Origin: Cryptomeria japonica
Lineage: Eukaryota > Streptophyta > Pinopsida > Cupressales > Cupressaceae
NCBI RefSeq assembly: GCF_030272615.1
Contig: NC_081414.1
Coordinates: 781,052,119 to 781,116,118 of the forward strand
Direction: 5' to 3'
Length of the DNA stretch: 64,000 nt
Part shown: positions 39,196-51,633 of the stretch, in pieces
How the letters are laid out: the number at the start of each line of letters is the position of its first letter
Numbering within the stretch: the first letter of the stretch is position 1
Program-made: the position numbers and the translations under genes
Notes under the pieces: generated by a model
What the model was told of the DNA's origin: nothing
The model's input: only the letters and a program-made list of their open reading frames with translations
The model's database searches: none

Positions 39196-40440
39196 AGGGA
39201 CTAACATGCGTATCGGGGTAACATAAATTGGGACCTCCCAATAACCCTATGTCACCGCTATGAAGACATGACTCCATCAGTTATCAGCAAGAGCTCCACC
39301 GATAGCCCCATCGAGTATTGGGATGACATTTTTTCCTCATTGCTGATAGTGTATGTTATCCCAATGACAATAAAGGGCTTTCACTGATTCATGGGCTTCA
39401 TGGCTGCCATTTCCTTTTGCCTCGTGAAACAACGAATTCGACTAACATGGCATGTTAGTCACTTTCGCTGATTCGTAGACTATGTGGCCACCATTTCCTT
39501 TTGCCTCACGAAATAGAAAATTTGACTAACATAGCGTGTTAGTGACTTTCGCTGATTCGCAGACTACATGGCCACCATTTCCTCTTGGACCACGAAACAA
39601 TGAATTCAACTAACATAGCATGTTAGTTGCTTTTGGGTTGTTTCAATCTTATCAATGTAGGCTTCCCTAATGTAGGATGATGTGGAAATTAAAGAAGGTG
39701 CATCTTGAAAAGGATCCGATGGTCTGCGTTATTTCAATGGGTGAAATAGCATGGAGTTTATCTTTTGCAAAGCAGCGAAAGGATGGTGGGCCTGACAGAT
39801 TAGGCAGTACGGAGGGAATAACACGAGTATCAAGGTATCAGGTATCGAGGTAACATAAATTTGGACCTCCCAATAACCCAATGTCACTGCTATGAAGACA
39901 TGACTCCATCAGTTATCGGCAAGAGCTCCACCGATAGCCCCATCGAGTATCGAGATGACATTTTTTCCTCATTGCCGATAGTGTATGTTATCCTGATGAC
40001 ACTAAAGGGATTTCCCTGATTCGTGGGCTGCGTGGCCGCCATTTCCTTTTGCCCCGTGAAACAGTGAATTCAACTAACATGGTGTATTAGTCACTTTCAC
40101 TGATTCACAGACTGTGTGGCCACCATTTCCTTTTGCCTCATGAAACAACAAATTCCACTAACATAGCATGTTAGTCACTTTCACTGATTTGTAGACTACA
40201 TGGCCACCATTTCCTTTTGGACCATGAAATAATGAATTTGACTAACATAGTGTGTTAGTCACTTTCGGGTTGTTTCGGTCTTATCGACGTAGGCTTCTCT
40301 AATGTAGGATGATGTGGAAAGTAAAGAAGGTGCATCTTGAAAATGATCTGACGGTCTATGTTATTTCGCTGGGTGAAATAGCCTGGAGTTTATCTTTCAT
40401 GAAGCAGTGAAAGGATGGTGGGCCCGACAAATTAGACTAG
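38590..40440. repeat. Three tandem units of ~620 bp
   Basis: A block with GGTAACATAAATTGGGACCTCC starts near 38600, 39216 and 39850. Each is followed by ATGACTCCATCAGTTATCG, a GATGACATTTTTTCCTCATT block, two or three 84-bp units, and a GTAAAGAAGGTGCATCTTG block. The first unit is the right arm of the palindrome; units two and three are direct copies. Confidence 0.85.
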
Positions 40441-40800
40441 GATGTTTCGCGAGGCAAAAGGAAATGGTGGCCACACAATCTGTGAATCAGCAAAAGTGAC
40501 TAACACACCATGTTAGTCGAATTCGCTGTTTCACGAGGAAAAACAAATGGCAGCCACGTAGCCCACGAATCAGTGAAAGTGACTAACATGCCATGTTAGT
40601 CGAATTCATAGGTTTTGTAGGGCAAAGGAAAATGGCAGCCACATAGCCCATGAACCAGCGAAAGCTACTAACACACTATGTTAGTCAAATTCATTGTTTC
40701 GCAGGGCAAAAAGAAATGGTGGCCATGTAGTCCACAAATCAGTAAAAGCAGCTAACATGCTATGTTAGTTGAATCTTCCATCAACACGCTATGTGCCTAA
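40440..40800 (-). repeat. 84-bp unit array in reverse orientation
   Basis: Four reverse-oriented units, each with GACTAACA..CCATGTTAGTCGAATTC and GGCAAAAGGAAATGG.GGCCAC. The complementary array is at 48712-49015, so this is the outer part of the left arm of the large inverted repeat. Confidence 0.85.
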
Positions 40801-40814
40801 ACAATGTTCCATGA

Positions 40815-40818
<4 letters not shown>

Positions 40819-40892
<74 letters not shown>
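40819..40892 (+). repeat. (CT)n microsatellite
   Basis: An uninterrupted CT run of about 36 repeats, followed to 41220 by impure CT-rich sequence that includes a second pure run near 41038-41073. The complementary GA run is at 48634-48684. Confidence 0.97.
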
Positions 40893-40895
<3 letters not shown>

Positions 40896-41035
40896 TCCCT
40901 CTCTCTGCCATTCTTTTTGTCTTAAGTCTCTCTCCCTCTCTACCTCTATCTCTCTATCTCACTCTCCTCCTTTGTCAAGTGTATCTCTTTCCCACTCTCT
41001 CCCTACCTGCCCCCCTCCCTTTCTCTTTTTCATTT

Positions 41036-41076
<41 letters not shown>

Positions 41077-43399
41077 CCCCATTCTTTATCTCTAAAGTCT
41101 CTCCCTCACATTCTCTATATCTCACTCTCCCCTTCTCTCAGGTGTATCTCTCTCTTATTCTCTCCCTCTCTCCCTTTCTCATTACCTCTCTTTCTCACTC
41201 TCTCCCTCTCTCCCTCTCTTTGCACCAATTAGGGTGACCTCCAATGGTTAAATTGAGACACCAAGATCCAAAATCACCAAGAAGGAGAAGTGCACTAACA
41301 TATTTAAATATGTCTTTTTTAAGGAAGGCAAGGATGCCTTGGGCACCCCTATACAGAAAAGGGTGTCTCGAGTGCACCTGTTCATCAAAAAGAGGGCAAA
41401 TAAATGAGAAATAAAGAGCAAATAACTCAATGTTAGGGTTTAGATTACCGTGCAAAAAGATGACATTAGTTTTGAGGTAAAAAGGCTTGAAATGGGCTCA
41501 GGTGAGAGCTAAGATGGGACACATGAAAGTAGGAGCACATAAAGTTGTGTAAATTTTGCAAGGTTACAAGTTACAACACTTCACTATCTCTCTCACTCAT
41601 ACACACACTCCTTATTTCTATCTCTCTATAAATCTCCATTCCACCTCTCTCTATCTCTGTGTTCCTCTCTTTGTTCTATCTATATCTTTCTACCTCTATC
41701 TCATTATCTATACCCCTTAGGACACTATTTGGTGTTGTTATAGGTCCTATTGTGTGCTAAGGGATCATATAATGTCCTATGACCCCTTAGGACTCCATAT
41801 GACATCTTATTTATTGTTAGAAGTCATATGGTGTCCTAAGGACTCATATGGTGTCCTATGACCCCATAGGACACATGCATGGATCCCTAGGATACCATAT
41901 GAACCCTAAGAATACCATATGACCCTAGAGAGGGAGGGAGGGGTAGGAGAGCAAGGTAATGGGAGAGAGACACACCTAATAGAGGAGGAGAGTGAGATAG
42001 AGAGATAGATACTGAGAGGGAGAGACAAGAGATAAATGAGAGAAAGAGAGATGGAGAGAGAGAGGAGGGCAGACCGAGATAGAGAAAACATAATATTGAT
42101 GAATCAACACCTTGAGGTCAACATAATTTGTATTCTGATGATGTTTGAAAATCATTGTTGAGTTATTATAGATGTATCTTCTTCTTCATCAATAACATAC
42201 AAAGGTAGCTCATTAAACAAAACAAGAATTATCTCATCATATTGCTCAATATAACTAGGTGACTCATTAAATAAAACAATCAAAAACTTGTTATCAACAC
42301 TTTTTCCTTGCTCTTTAACCTATTGTTCTATATCATCATACATATCATTTTGTTGCAATAAATTTAATTTTTCTATTTCTACATCATTTGCAGGTGTATT
42401 GACAAAACATAACTTTGTCTCTACCTCAAAAAAGTCTCTCTTTTGTTTAACAAAATAGCTCTTTAGATATATAATAGGACCTCTTGGACAAAGGAAAATG
42501 ATGCTAGGGACATGAAAGTTGATTTGAAAAAGGACTTTGATAAGATTTGGGGGTTCCTTCAGGTGGAGACATCTCTTTAAAGGCTTTCTCTTGGGGAATG
42601 ATGACCTAGTTTTCTACATTCATTTAACATTTTGCATGCGTTGAAAGCTTCTAAATCTTGGGATTTCAACTTTAGAAGAATCACTTGAAGGTTGAATAGG
42701 CTTCACTTGAAGGTTGAATCTCTAGTCTCTTCTTCTCTTTCCATAAACCTCTCTCTCTCTCTAAACCCTTCCCTTACTCCACCCCTCTCTCTCACCTGGG
42801 ATCTTTCTCTAGTCTCATATTCATTTTCTATCCCTTCCTCCCTCTCACTTAGTATCTATCTCTCTCTCTTAGGTCTCTCTCTCTTAGGTTAGCCTTGGGA
42901 GGGAGAGAGGGAGAGAGAAGAGAGGATGGAGGGAGAGAGGGAAAGAGAGGGTGAGAAGGAGAGATACTTGAGAGAGAAAGAGAAAGGGAATGGGACAGAA
43001 AGAAAGAGTGTTAGAGGGAAAGAGAGAGACTTGAGAGAGAAAGGGAGAGAGGGAGAGAGGGAAAGAATGTGAGAGAGAGACACTTGAGAGAGGGGGAGGC
43101 AAATAATGGGAAGGAGAGGGGGTGAGTGAAGAGAGAGGATGGGGGAGGGAGGGACAGAGGGAAAGAATGGAGAGAATGGAAAGAATGGGAGAGAGACACC
43201 TATGAGAGAGGGAGAGAGAGATAGAGAAAGAGAAAGGGAGGGACAAGGAGAGATGGAAAGAGAGAGAGGGAGATAATGAGAGAAAGAGAGAGACACCTAA
43301 GGGAGGGGGAGTGAGAGAGATAGATATAGAGGGTGAGAGGGAGAAGGGGGTTGGGAGGGAGACAGGTAAAAAGAGTTAGAGGGAAAGAGATAGAGACCA

Positions 43400-43800
43400 T
43401 ATGGTATCCTAAGGGGTCATATGGTGTTCTACAACCCCTCAGGACACCATATGGTGTTGTTATTGGTTGTATTGTGTCCTAAGGGGTCATATGGTGTTCT
43501 ATGATCCCTTAGTACACCATATAACCCCTTAGGTGTTGTTAGGGGTCATATTGTGTCCTAAGGGGTCAAATAGTGTCTTATGACCCCTTAGGACACTATT
43601 TGGTATTGTTATAGGTCCTATGGTGTGCTAAGGGATCAAATAGTGTCTTATGACCCCTTAAGACACCCTAGGATCCCTTAGATGTTGTTAGGGGTCATAT
43701 TATGTCCTAAGGGTCATATGGTCTCATTATGTGTCTTATGTTGTCTAATGACCCCTTAGGAAACCATATGGTGTCATTAGGGGTCATATGGTGTCCTAAG
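43400..43800. repeat. Minisatellite, left block
   Basis: About 20 copies of CCTAAGGGGTCATATGGTGT-type units, some reverse-complemented. Same family as 44790-46415. Confidence 0.9.
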
Positions 43801-44575
43801 GGTGTTGGAATATGTATCTCCAATTCACTTGACAATAGTCCATACTGATCGGGTTAAGTCTTGTCGATGAGACAGTATGAAGGATTTTGTGAGCTCTATC
43901 AGCATGACTCTTGTCGATGCATTCTTCTCTATTAGGTATCAGAATAGCAGGTTTGAAGTCATCCTAATGACCCAATGAAGTCGTCTTTGATCATCGGGGT
44001 AACTTCGACTATCGGAATGACTTGTGGAGCGATATGCCGATGGGGTCTCTGTGGTATTATCAGGAGATCAAGATAACTTTAGGTTTTCGAGAAGACTACA
44101 ACAGTGGTGTGCTGATGATCCAATGAAGTTCTCTTTAGTGGTCTGGTGTTAGGTCGATGCTCGATGAAGTTGCCTTTTGGCATTCGGGTCGCCTATCGGC
44201 TATCGGGTTGACATTTTGAATGTCATGCTGATGTCCCGATGAGTCCTCTCTACCTTGTCTCAGAGTGTTTTCACTTATTGGCATAGTATTCTTCTTTGTG
44301 TTTCGATGACCTGATAAAATCATTTTATGTTATCGGGTTGGTAATGTAGATCGGGATAGTAGTTTTGGATTTAGTCCAATGAGCCAATGAGTCTATGCTC
44401 TTGGTATCAATGATCAGGATAGTAGTTGTGTTCCTATTTTGATGTCCCGATGGAGACCACTCCTAGCCATCAGAGATCGGAGTATCTTTTGGAGAGCTAT
44501 ACCAGTGACTCAATGGAGTCACCTTAGGTGATTAGGTATCATCGAGCCAAAACAAAGATAGAAGGGTAGGGAGAG
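43801..44575. repeat. Centre of the large inverted repeat
   Basis: No gene. The sequence is made of recurring words such as CCGATGAAGTC, TATCGGGT, GATCGGG and ATCAGGAGATC, reminiscent of the 37720-38050 and 38440-38760 segments. It has no inverted partner, so it is the loop of the fold-back structure. Confidence 0.55.
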
Positions 44576-44789
44576 ACACTAGAGAGAGAGAGAGAGAGGA
44601 AATAATGGGAGAGAGAGACCTAAGAGAGAGGGAGAGAGGGGAGAGAGAGATGGATGGGGAGGGAGGGAGAGAGGGAAAGAATGGGAGAGAGAAGGAAAGA
44701 GAGAGAGAGAGAGAGAGAGAAATAGAGGGAGAGATAGAGATAAAGAGATCTATCCACCTCTTAAATCTCTCTCTCTCTCTCTCTCTCCC
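44576..44789. repeat. GA/CT-rich inverted microsatellite
   Basis: GA-rich sequence with pure GA runs near 44583-44600 and 44697-44720, then a CT run at 44765-44787. It is a local hairpin at the inner end of the right arm. Confidence 0.9.
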
Positions 44790-46415
44790 TCTCTAGGGTC
44801 ATATGGTATCCTAGGGATCCATGCATGTGTCCTAAGGGGTCATAGAACACTATATGACTCCTTATGACACCATATGACCCATAACGACACATAATATGTC
44901 ATATGGAGTCCTAACGGGTCATAGGACACCATATGACCCCTTAGCACACCATACGACTCATAATGACACCAAATGGTGTCCTAAGGGGTCATAGAACACT
45001 ATATGACCTCTTAGGACACTATACAGCCCATAACAACACCGTATGGAGTCCTAAGGGGCCAAATGGTGTTGTAAGGGGTCATAGGAGACCATATGACCCC
45101 TTAGGACACCATACAACCCTTAACGACACTACATGGTTTCCTAAGGGGTCATAGGACAACATAAGACACATAATGAGACCATATGACCCTTAGGACATAA
45201 TATGACCCCTAACGACATCTAAGGGGTCCTAGGGTGTCTTAAGGGGTCATAGGACACTATTTGATCCCTTAGCACACCATAGGGCCTATAACAATACCAA
45301 ATAGTGTCCTAACGGGTCATAGAATACCATTTGACCCTTTAGGACACCATATGGTGTCCTGAGGGGTCATATGGCATCCTATGACCCCTTAGGACACCAT
45401 ATGGTGTTGTTATGGGTCGTATGGTGTCTTAAGGGGTCATATGGTGTCCTAAGGGGTCATTTGGTGTCCTAAGGTGTTAAAGAACACCATATGACCCCTT
45501 AAGACACCATATGACCCATAACAACACCATATGGACTCCTAACAGGTTATATGGTATCCTAAGGGATCATAGAACACCATATGACCCCTTAGGACACCAT
45601 ATGACCCATAATGACACCTCAAGGGTCATATAGATTCCTAAGGGGACATAAGACACCATATGACCCCTTAGTATACCATACGATCCATAACGACACCAAA
45701 TGGTGTCCTAAAGGATCATAGAACACCATATGACCTCTTAGGACACCATAAAATTGATAACGACAACATATGGAGTCCTAAGGGGTCATATGGTGTCCGA
45801 AGGGGTCATAGGACACCATATGAACCCTTAAGAAACCATATGAACCATAACAACACCATGTGGTGTCCTAAGGGGTCATATGGTCTCCTAAGAGGTCATA
45901 GAACACCATATGACCCCTTAGGACACCATATAATGACACCAAATGGTGTCCTAAGTGGTTCTATGGTGTCCTAAGGGGTCGTAGAACACCATATGACCTC
46001 TTAAGACACCATACGACCCATAACGACACCATATGCAGTCTTGAGGGGTCATATAGTGTCCTGAGGGGTCATAGGACACCATATGACACTTTAGGACACC
46101 ATATGACCCCTAACAACACCACATGGTGTCTTAAGGGGTCATAGGACCCCATATGATCCCTTAGGACACCATATGACACATAACAACACCATTTGGTGTC
46201 CTAAGGGGTCATAAGACACTATTTGACCCCTTAGGACACAATATGACCCCTAACAACACCTAAGGGGTTATATGGTGTACTAAGGGATCATAGAACACCA
46301 TATGACCCCTTAGGACACAATACGACCAATAACAACACCATATGGTGTCCTAAGGAGTCATATAGTGTCCTGAGGGGTTGTAGAGCACCATATGGCCCCT
46401 TAGGATACCATATGG
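44790..46415. repeat. Minisatellite with units in both orientations
   Basis: Around 70 units of ~20-25 bp. GGGTCATATGGTGTCCTAAG and its reverse complement CTTAGGACACCATATGACCC alternate without a fixed order, so long runs can pair with their neighbours. Frequent CATATG and CCTAAGG sites mark it. It is ~4 times longer than the left block at 43400-43800. Confidence 0.92.
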
Positions 46416-46807
46416 TCTCTATCTCTTTCCCTCTAACTCTTTTTACCTCTCTCCCTCCCAACCCCCTTCTCCCTCTCACCCTCTATCTCTATCTCTCTCA
46501 CTCCCCCTCCCTTAGGTATCTCTCTCTTTCTCTCATTATCTCCCTTTCTCTCCATCTCTCCCTATCCCTCCCTTTCCCTTTCTCTATCTCTCACTCCCTC
46601 TCTCATAGGTGTCTCTCTCCCATTATTTCCCTCTCTCCCTCCCTCCCCATCCATATCTCTCCCCTCTCTCCCTCTCTCTTAGGTCTCTCTCTTCCATTAT
46701 TTCCTCTCTCTCTCTCTCTCTCTAGTGTCTCTCCCTACCCTTTTATCTCTGTTTTCTCAGCTCTCTCTCTCTCTCCCTTTTTTTCCCTCTTCCCCTCTCT
46801 CCCTCCC

Positions 46808-46843
<36 letters not shown>

Positions 46844-48632
46844 TAGGTGTCTCTCTTTCCTATTATGTTCATATTTCCCTCGCCCTCCCCCATCCTCTCT
46901 CTTCCCTTACCCTCTCTCCTTCCCATTATTTCCCCCCCCCTCTCTCAAGTGTCTCTCTCTCACATTCTTTCCCTCTCTACCTCTCTCCCTTTCTCTCTCA
47001 AGTCTCTCTCTTTCCCTCTAACACTCTTTCTTTCTCTCCCATTCCCTTTCTCTTTCTCTCTCAAGTATCTCTCCTTCTCACCCTCTCTTTCCCTCTCTCC
47101 CTCCATCCTCTCTTCTCTCTCCCTCTCTCCCTCCCAAGCCTAACCTAAGAGAGAGAGCTCTAAGAGAGAGAGATAGATACTAAATGAGAGGGAGGAAGGG
47201 ATGGAAAATGAGTATGAGACTAGAGAAAGATCCCAGGTGAGAGAGAGGGGTGGAGGAAAAGAAGGGTTTAGAGAGAGGGAGAAGTTGATAGAAAGAGAAG
47301 AAGAGAGTAGAGATTCAATCTTCAAGTGATTCTTATAAAGTTTAAATCCCAAGATTTAGAAGCTTTCAACGCATGCAAGATGTTAAATGTATGTAGAAAA
47401 CTAGGTCATCATTCCCCAAGATAAACCCTTTAAAGAGATGTTTCCACCTTAAGGAACCCCCAAATCTTATCAAAGTCCTTTTGCAAATCAACTTTCATGC
47501 CCTAGCATCATTTTCCTTTGTCCAAGAGGTCCTATTATATATCTAAAGAGCTATTTTGTTAAACAAAAGAGAGACTATTTTGAGGTAGAAACAAAGTTAT
47601 CTTTTGTTAATACACCTGCAAATGATGTAGAAATAGAAAAATTAAATTTATTGCAATAAAATGATATGTATGATGATATAGAACAATAGGTTAAAGAGCA
47701 AGGAAAAGTGTTGATAACAAGTTTTTGATTGTTTTGTTTTATGAGTTACCTAGTTATATTGAGCAAGATGAGGAGATAATGCTTGTTTTGTTTAATGAGC
47801 TACCTTTGTTTGTTATTGATGAAGAAGAAGATACATCTATAATAACTCAACAATGATTTTCAAACATCATCAGAATACAAATTATGTTGACCTCAAGGTG
47901 TTGATTCATCAATATTATATTTTCTCTATCTTGGTCTCCCCTCCTCTCTCTCTCCATCTCTCTTTCTCTCATTTATCTCTTGTCTCTCCCTCTCAGTATC
48001 TAGCTCTCTATCTCACTCTCCTCTTCTATTAGGTGTGTCTCTCTCCCATTCCCTCACTCTGCTACCCCTCTCTCCCTCTCTAGAGACATATGGTATTCTT
48101 AGGGTTCATATGGTATCCTAGGGATCCATGCATGTGTCCTACGGGGTCATAGGACACCATATGAGTCCTTAGGACACCATATTACTTGTAACGGTACATA
48201 ACATGTCATATGGAGTCCTAAGGGGTCATAGGTTGTCTCAATTTAAATATGTTAGTTCACTTCCCCTTCTTGGTGATTTTGGATCTTGGTATCTCAATTT
48301 AACCATTGGAGGTCACCCTAATTGGTGCAAAGAGAGGGAGAGATGGAGAGAGTGAGAAAGAGAGTTAATGAGAAAGGGAGAGAGGGAGGGGGAGGAGAGA
48401 GGGAGAGAATAAGAGAGATATACACCTGAGAGAAGGGGAGTGTGAGATAGAGAGGATGAGAGGGAAAGACTTTAGAGATAAAGAATGGGAGAGAGAGAGA
48501 GAGACTTAAGTGAAAAAGAGAAAGGGAGGGGGGAGGTAGGGAGAGAGTGGGAAAAAGATACACTTGATAGAGGAGGAGAGTGAGATAGAGTGATAGAGGC
48601 ATAGAGGGAGAGAGACTTAAGAAAGAAAGAAT

Positions 48633-48633
<1 letters not shown>

Positions 48634-48684
<51 letters not shown>
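48634..48684 (+). repeat. (GA)n microsatellite
   Basis: Pure GA run of about 25 repeats, inverted partner of the CT run at 40819-40892. Confidence 0.97.
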
Positions 48685-48689
<5 letters not shown>

Positions 48690-49229
48690 CATGGAACATT
48701 GTTTAGGCACATAGCATGCTAGTCACTTTTGCTGATTCATGGATTGTGTGGCCGCCATTTCCTTTTGCCCCATGAAATAGAGAATCTGACTAACATAGTG
48801 TGTTAGTAGATTTTGTTGATTCGTGGGCTGCGTGGCTAGCATTTTCTTTTTCCCTATGAAACCTATGAATTAGACTAACATGGCGTGTTAGTCGCTTTCA
48901 CTGATTCATGAACTACATAGCTGCCATTTCTTTTTCCTTGTGAAATAGCGAATTTGACTAACATAGCGTGTTAGTCACTTTCACTAATTCGTGGGCTGCG
49001 TGGCACAAATGAAGTGACTACTTTCTTTCTAATAATGGGGGTAATATTAACTTAGTTTGAAAGCTCCCATTTTGGCTTATGAGCAGGAGAAAAGAGTTTG
49101 AAAAAATCAAACTTTGAGCGGGATTACGGATGACAGAAATGGTAACCAGTAATGGCAAAGTGGATGGGTTAGAGGGGCCCACACCAGCCACTCTAAATGA
49201 TCAATGCTTCGAGTGCATTCGTTAAGCCT

Positions 49230-49395
49230 TTCTGTTAACTGGAAAATGACAACATGCCTCCAGATCAGCCTGATGGTGGGTCCCAGAATGTGACTCATCG
49301 CATTATGGGAGGGCATGGGAGGGATGTATGTCAATGGACTCTGGATGCATGTCGTTTGTACGACATGTCACTTTTGGAGCCAGAATAGACACGTC
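49230..49395 (-). repeat. Right inverted flank of the fold-back region
   Basis: Reverse complement carries CTATTCTGGCTCCAAAA, the 22-bp block with TGGGACCCACCATCAGG, TGGAGGCATGTTG and ACAGAAAG, in the order seen at 35020-35170. The stretch between 49015 and 49230 has no partner on the left. Confidence 0.75.
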
Positions 49396-49407
49396 CTAGT
49401 GGGAGGA

Positions 49408-50130
49408 GGTGGTAGGTGGATGAAAATAGTAATAAAATTGGTATCATTCTCCCTAGTTGATTCTTTATGTCTCTTGTAGGAAAAAATGAATTCACAAGAA
49501 ATTCTTTTCTAAAAATAAAGGTTTTAGAAATGGGTACTTATTAAAAAATATGTTCTCATATAGTGAATACGTATCCATTTTTGTTGGGATATCCAGAATA
49601 AATAGATACCCATTTCTATATCTACCTCAGGTACTCAAACTGAAACCAACACCCACTATTTTCAAAATGACTACCCATTTCTATTAGGAATTTTTCTTCC
49701 TCGATGCTTCTCCTCAATGTGTATGCAAATTATTACATGCATCACTTACAGAGAAAATATAAGTTTCATAGACTAAAAATGGTCACTCTATAACTACTTC
49801 AACTACCACTTGATGGGTCATATCTAGACTTATCCAACATTTGTCTTCTACAAAAAATTCATTTGGGAAATATTTTCTACCAAACTACTTTGGATGAAAT
49901 TTTGAAACAATATATGGATAATATATCAAGTAGAATATATCATCAAGGATATCTAGTTTAAGTATCCTTAGATTCAAGGTGACCCTTTTCAAACCTTTGA
50001 CCATTCAAATAAAGATATTAGTATATGGGGTACTTCAAGATTCTAAAGTATCAAAAGATAATATATGAGAAAGAATACTTTTGGAGCTACAAAATACTAA
50101 AATGGATGAGTTGAAAAAGAAATTTGCAAC
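49408..50130 (+). repeat. Direct duplication, copy 1
   Basis: Shares with 50368-51070 the blocks GGTAGGTGGAT, AAATGGGTACTT, a CTACCAAACTACT block, ATATGGATAATAT and CATTCAAATAAAGAT, in the same order and at an offset of ~960 bases. Diverged by substitutions and indels. Its coding-like frame is destroyed. Confidence 0.8.
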
Positions 50131-50367
50131 TATCCACTATGATTTAGAGACTCACGTTTCTCATTGAATAATTAAGATAGTGATATCAATGCCTTTTGAT
50201 AATTTTTTTCTTCAATGGCCTACATATACAATAAGGATCAGACTGAGCTACATATCTTCAAACTAGTGACATCTAAACTTATAAACTTAAATCAATTAAA
50301 ATATAAATTAATAATAGTAAGAAAACCTACTTGATGGTCTTGCAAATTAATTAGGTTGGCTGAAGAA

Positions 50368-51070
50368 TATGGTAGGTGGATTGAAACGACAAGAAGTCCG
50401 GTACCTATTTGTCCTAGTTAGATATCTTTATCACATGTGCAAAAAATAAACTCATATTCAATGTTTTAAAAAATAAATAGATTTTTAAAATGGGTACTTG
50501 TTAATAAATGTGTATCCATAGCAAGTACCCATTTTGGCTAGGATATAAAATATAAATAAGTACCCATTTTTATTTCTACCTTGAATACCTAACATGAAAT
50601 CAATACCAAGTATTTTTAAAATGGGTACTCATTTACATGTCAAGATTTTTCTATTCTTTATTGGTCCCCCTCAATGTGGACCTAACTTCTTGTATGTACC
50701 CCTTCCAAAGAGATAAGTGGGTCCATTGACCAATAATGTCCACTTTTTAGTTATTCCAACTACCACTGGTTGGATTGTAAGTATAATTATCCAACATTTA
50801 TCCTCTACAAAATTTAAAACTAGAAATATTTTCCACCAAACTACTCAAGAGGATATTTTGAAACAACATGTGGATAATGTAGAACAAATAGAAGATATCA
50901 TCAGTGGTCTCCATGTTAAGTTTCCATTTGTATAAGGGGACTCTTCACAGCCTTTGGCCATTCAAATAAAGATTTTGGTAGATGGGTACTTCAAGCTTCC
51001 AAAGTACCAAAAGTTAATATATGATAAAGAATTCTTATGGAGGTACAAAAGGATGCACATATGAGTAGAA
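50368..51070 (+). repeat. Direct duplication, copy 2, with a coding-like trace
   Basis: Partner of copy 1. It holds an open stretch at 50717-50935 and, after a stop and shift, a frame reading LAIQIKILVDGYFKLPKYQK near 50958-51020. The composition resembles a decayed protein gene rather than random sequence, but I recognise no family. Confidence 0.6.
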
Positions 51071-51399
51071 ATAAAATTATTTCCCACTATGCATTAGTGC
51101 CATGCATAAATACACTAAATAATACGTAGAATGATATCAATGTCTTATATAAATTTTTCATCTAATGGCCTACCATAACAATTAATATTTGCAGCTTCCA
51201 ATAAAGGAATGAAAAACTAATCAATTATCTTGGTAAAATATAAATATCAAATCTCAATTAGATGAATACAAATGTGATTTTATAAAACATAAATTTATAT
51301 ATTTAATAATACAAATAAAAATACATGAAATATTTAAGAAATTTATTTTCTATTTTGAAGTCAAGTATGAAAATTGTTGCTGTAAATAATTATTCATCA
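51071..51399. other. No gene recognised
   Basis: AT-rich sequence between the direct duplication and the presumed start of copia element D. Nothing in it resembles a known feature. Confidence 0.5.
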
Positions 51400-51633
51400 T
51401 GGATATTATTACACTTACTTAAGTTTACTTAGGATAATGCATTTCATAGTAGTTTGGATATGAGACACTTGGGTGTTTGTGTCACATTGGGATAGTGTGT
51501 GTAGGAGAAATTCCACCTCTTATGGTGTTGATCTTGTTATTACACTATCATATCCACTTATTGTGGAGTGATAATTCCACCTTCAGTGGGTGATCCACCT
51601 CATGTGGAATATTATATTATTTCTCCTACCTAC
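51400..51633 (+). repeat. 5' LTR of copia element D, first half
   Basis: Starts near TGGATATTATTACACTTAC at 51400 and is interrupted at 51633 by the gypsy insertion; the last five bases, CCTAC, are repeated at 60226. The start is inferred because the 3' LTR lies outside the window. Confidence 0.7.

Larger units (their letters stand above)
40440..43800 (+). repeat. Left arm of large inverted repeat
   Basis: Blocks matching in reverse to the right arm, in order: 84-bp units and a CT tract; 41222-41310 against 48235-48330 (contains GGTGACCTCCAATGGTTAAA); 41930-42110 against 47895-48090; 42110-42520 against 47520-47895, which is non-repetitive sequence (near TTGAAAATCATTGTTGAG); 42600-42890 against 47145-47420; GA-rich 42895-43395 against CT-rich 46415-47140; and the start of the minisatellite. 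The unique-sequence matches show true inversion rather than chance pairing of simple repeats. Confidence 0.85.
44790..49015 (-). repeat. Right arm of large inverted repeat
   Basis: Mirror of 40440-43800: minisatellite, CT-rich block (46415-47140), non-repetitive block (47145-48090), a block at 48235-48330, GA-rich block (48330-48684) and 84-bp units (48712-49010). It lacks a partner for most of 41310-41890. Confidence 0.85.

Noticed and set aside
36965-40800. CRISPR-like repeated units
   Set aside because: Units are 84 bp, diverged, in both orientations and without regular unique spacers; the context is a plant genome.
40769-48710. Many Ser/Leu-rich open frames of 60-144 codons
   Set aside because: They are translations of CT/GA microsatellites and CT-rich sequence; dinucleotide runs have no stops in several frames at once.
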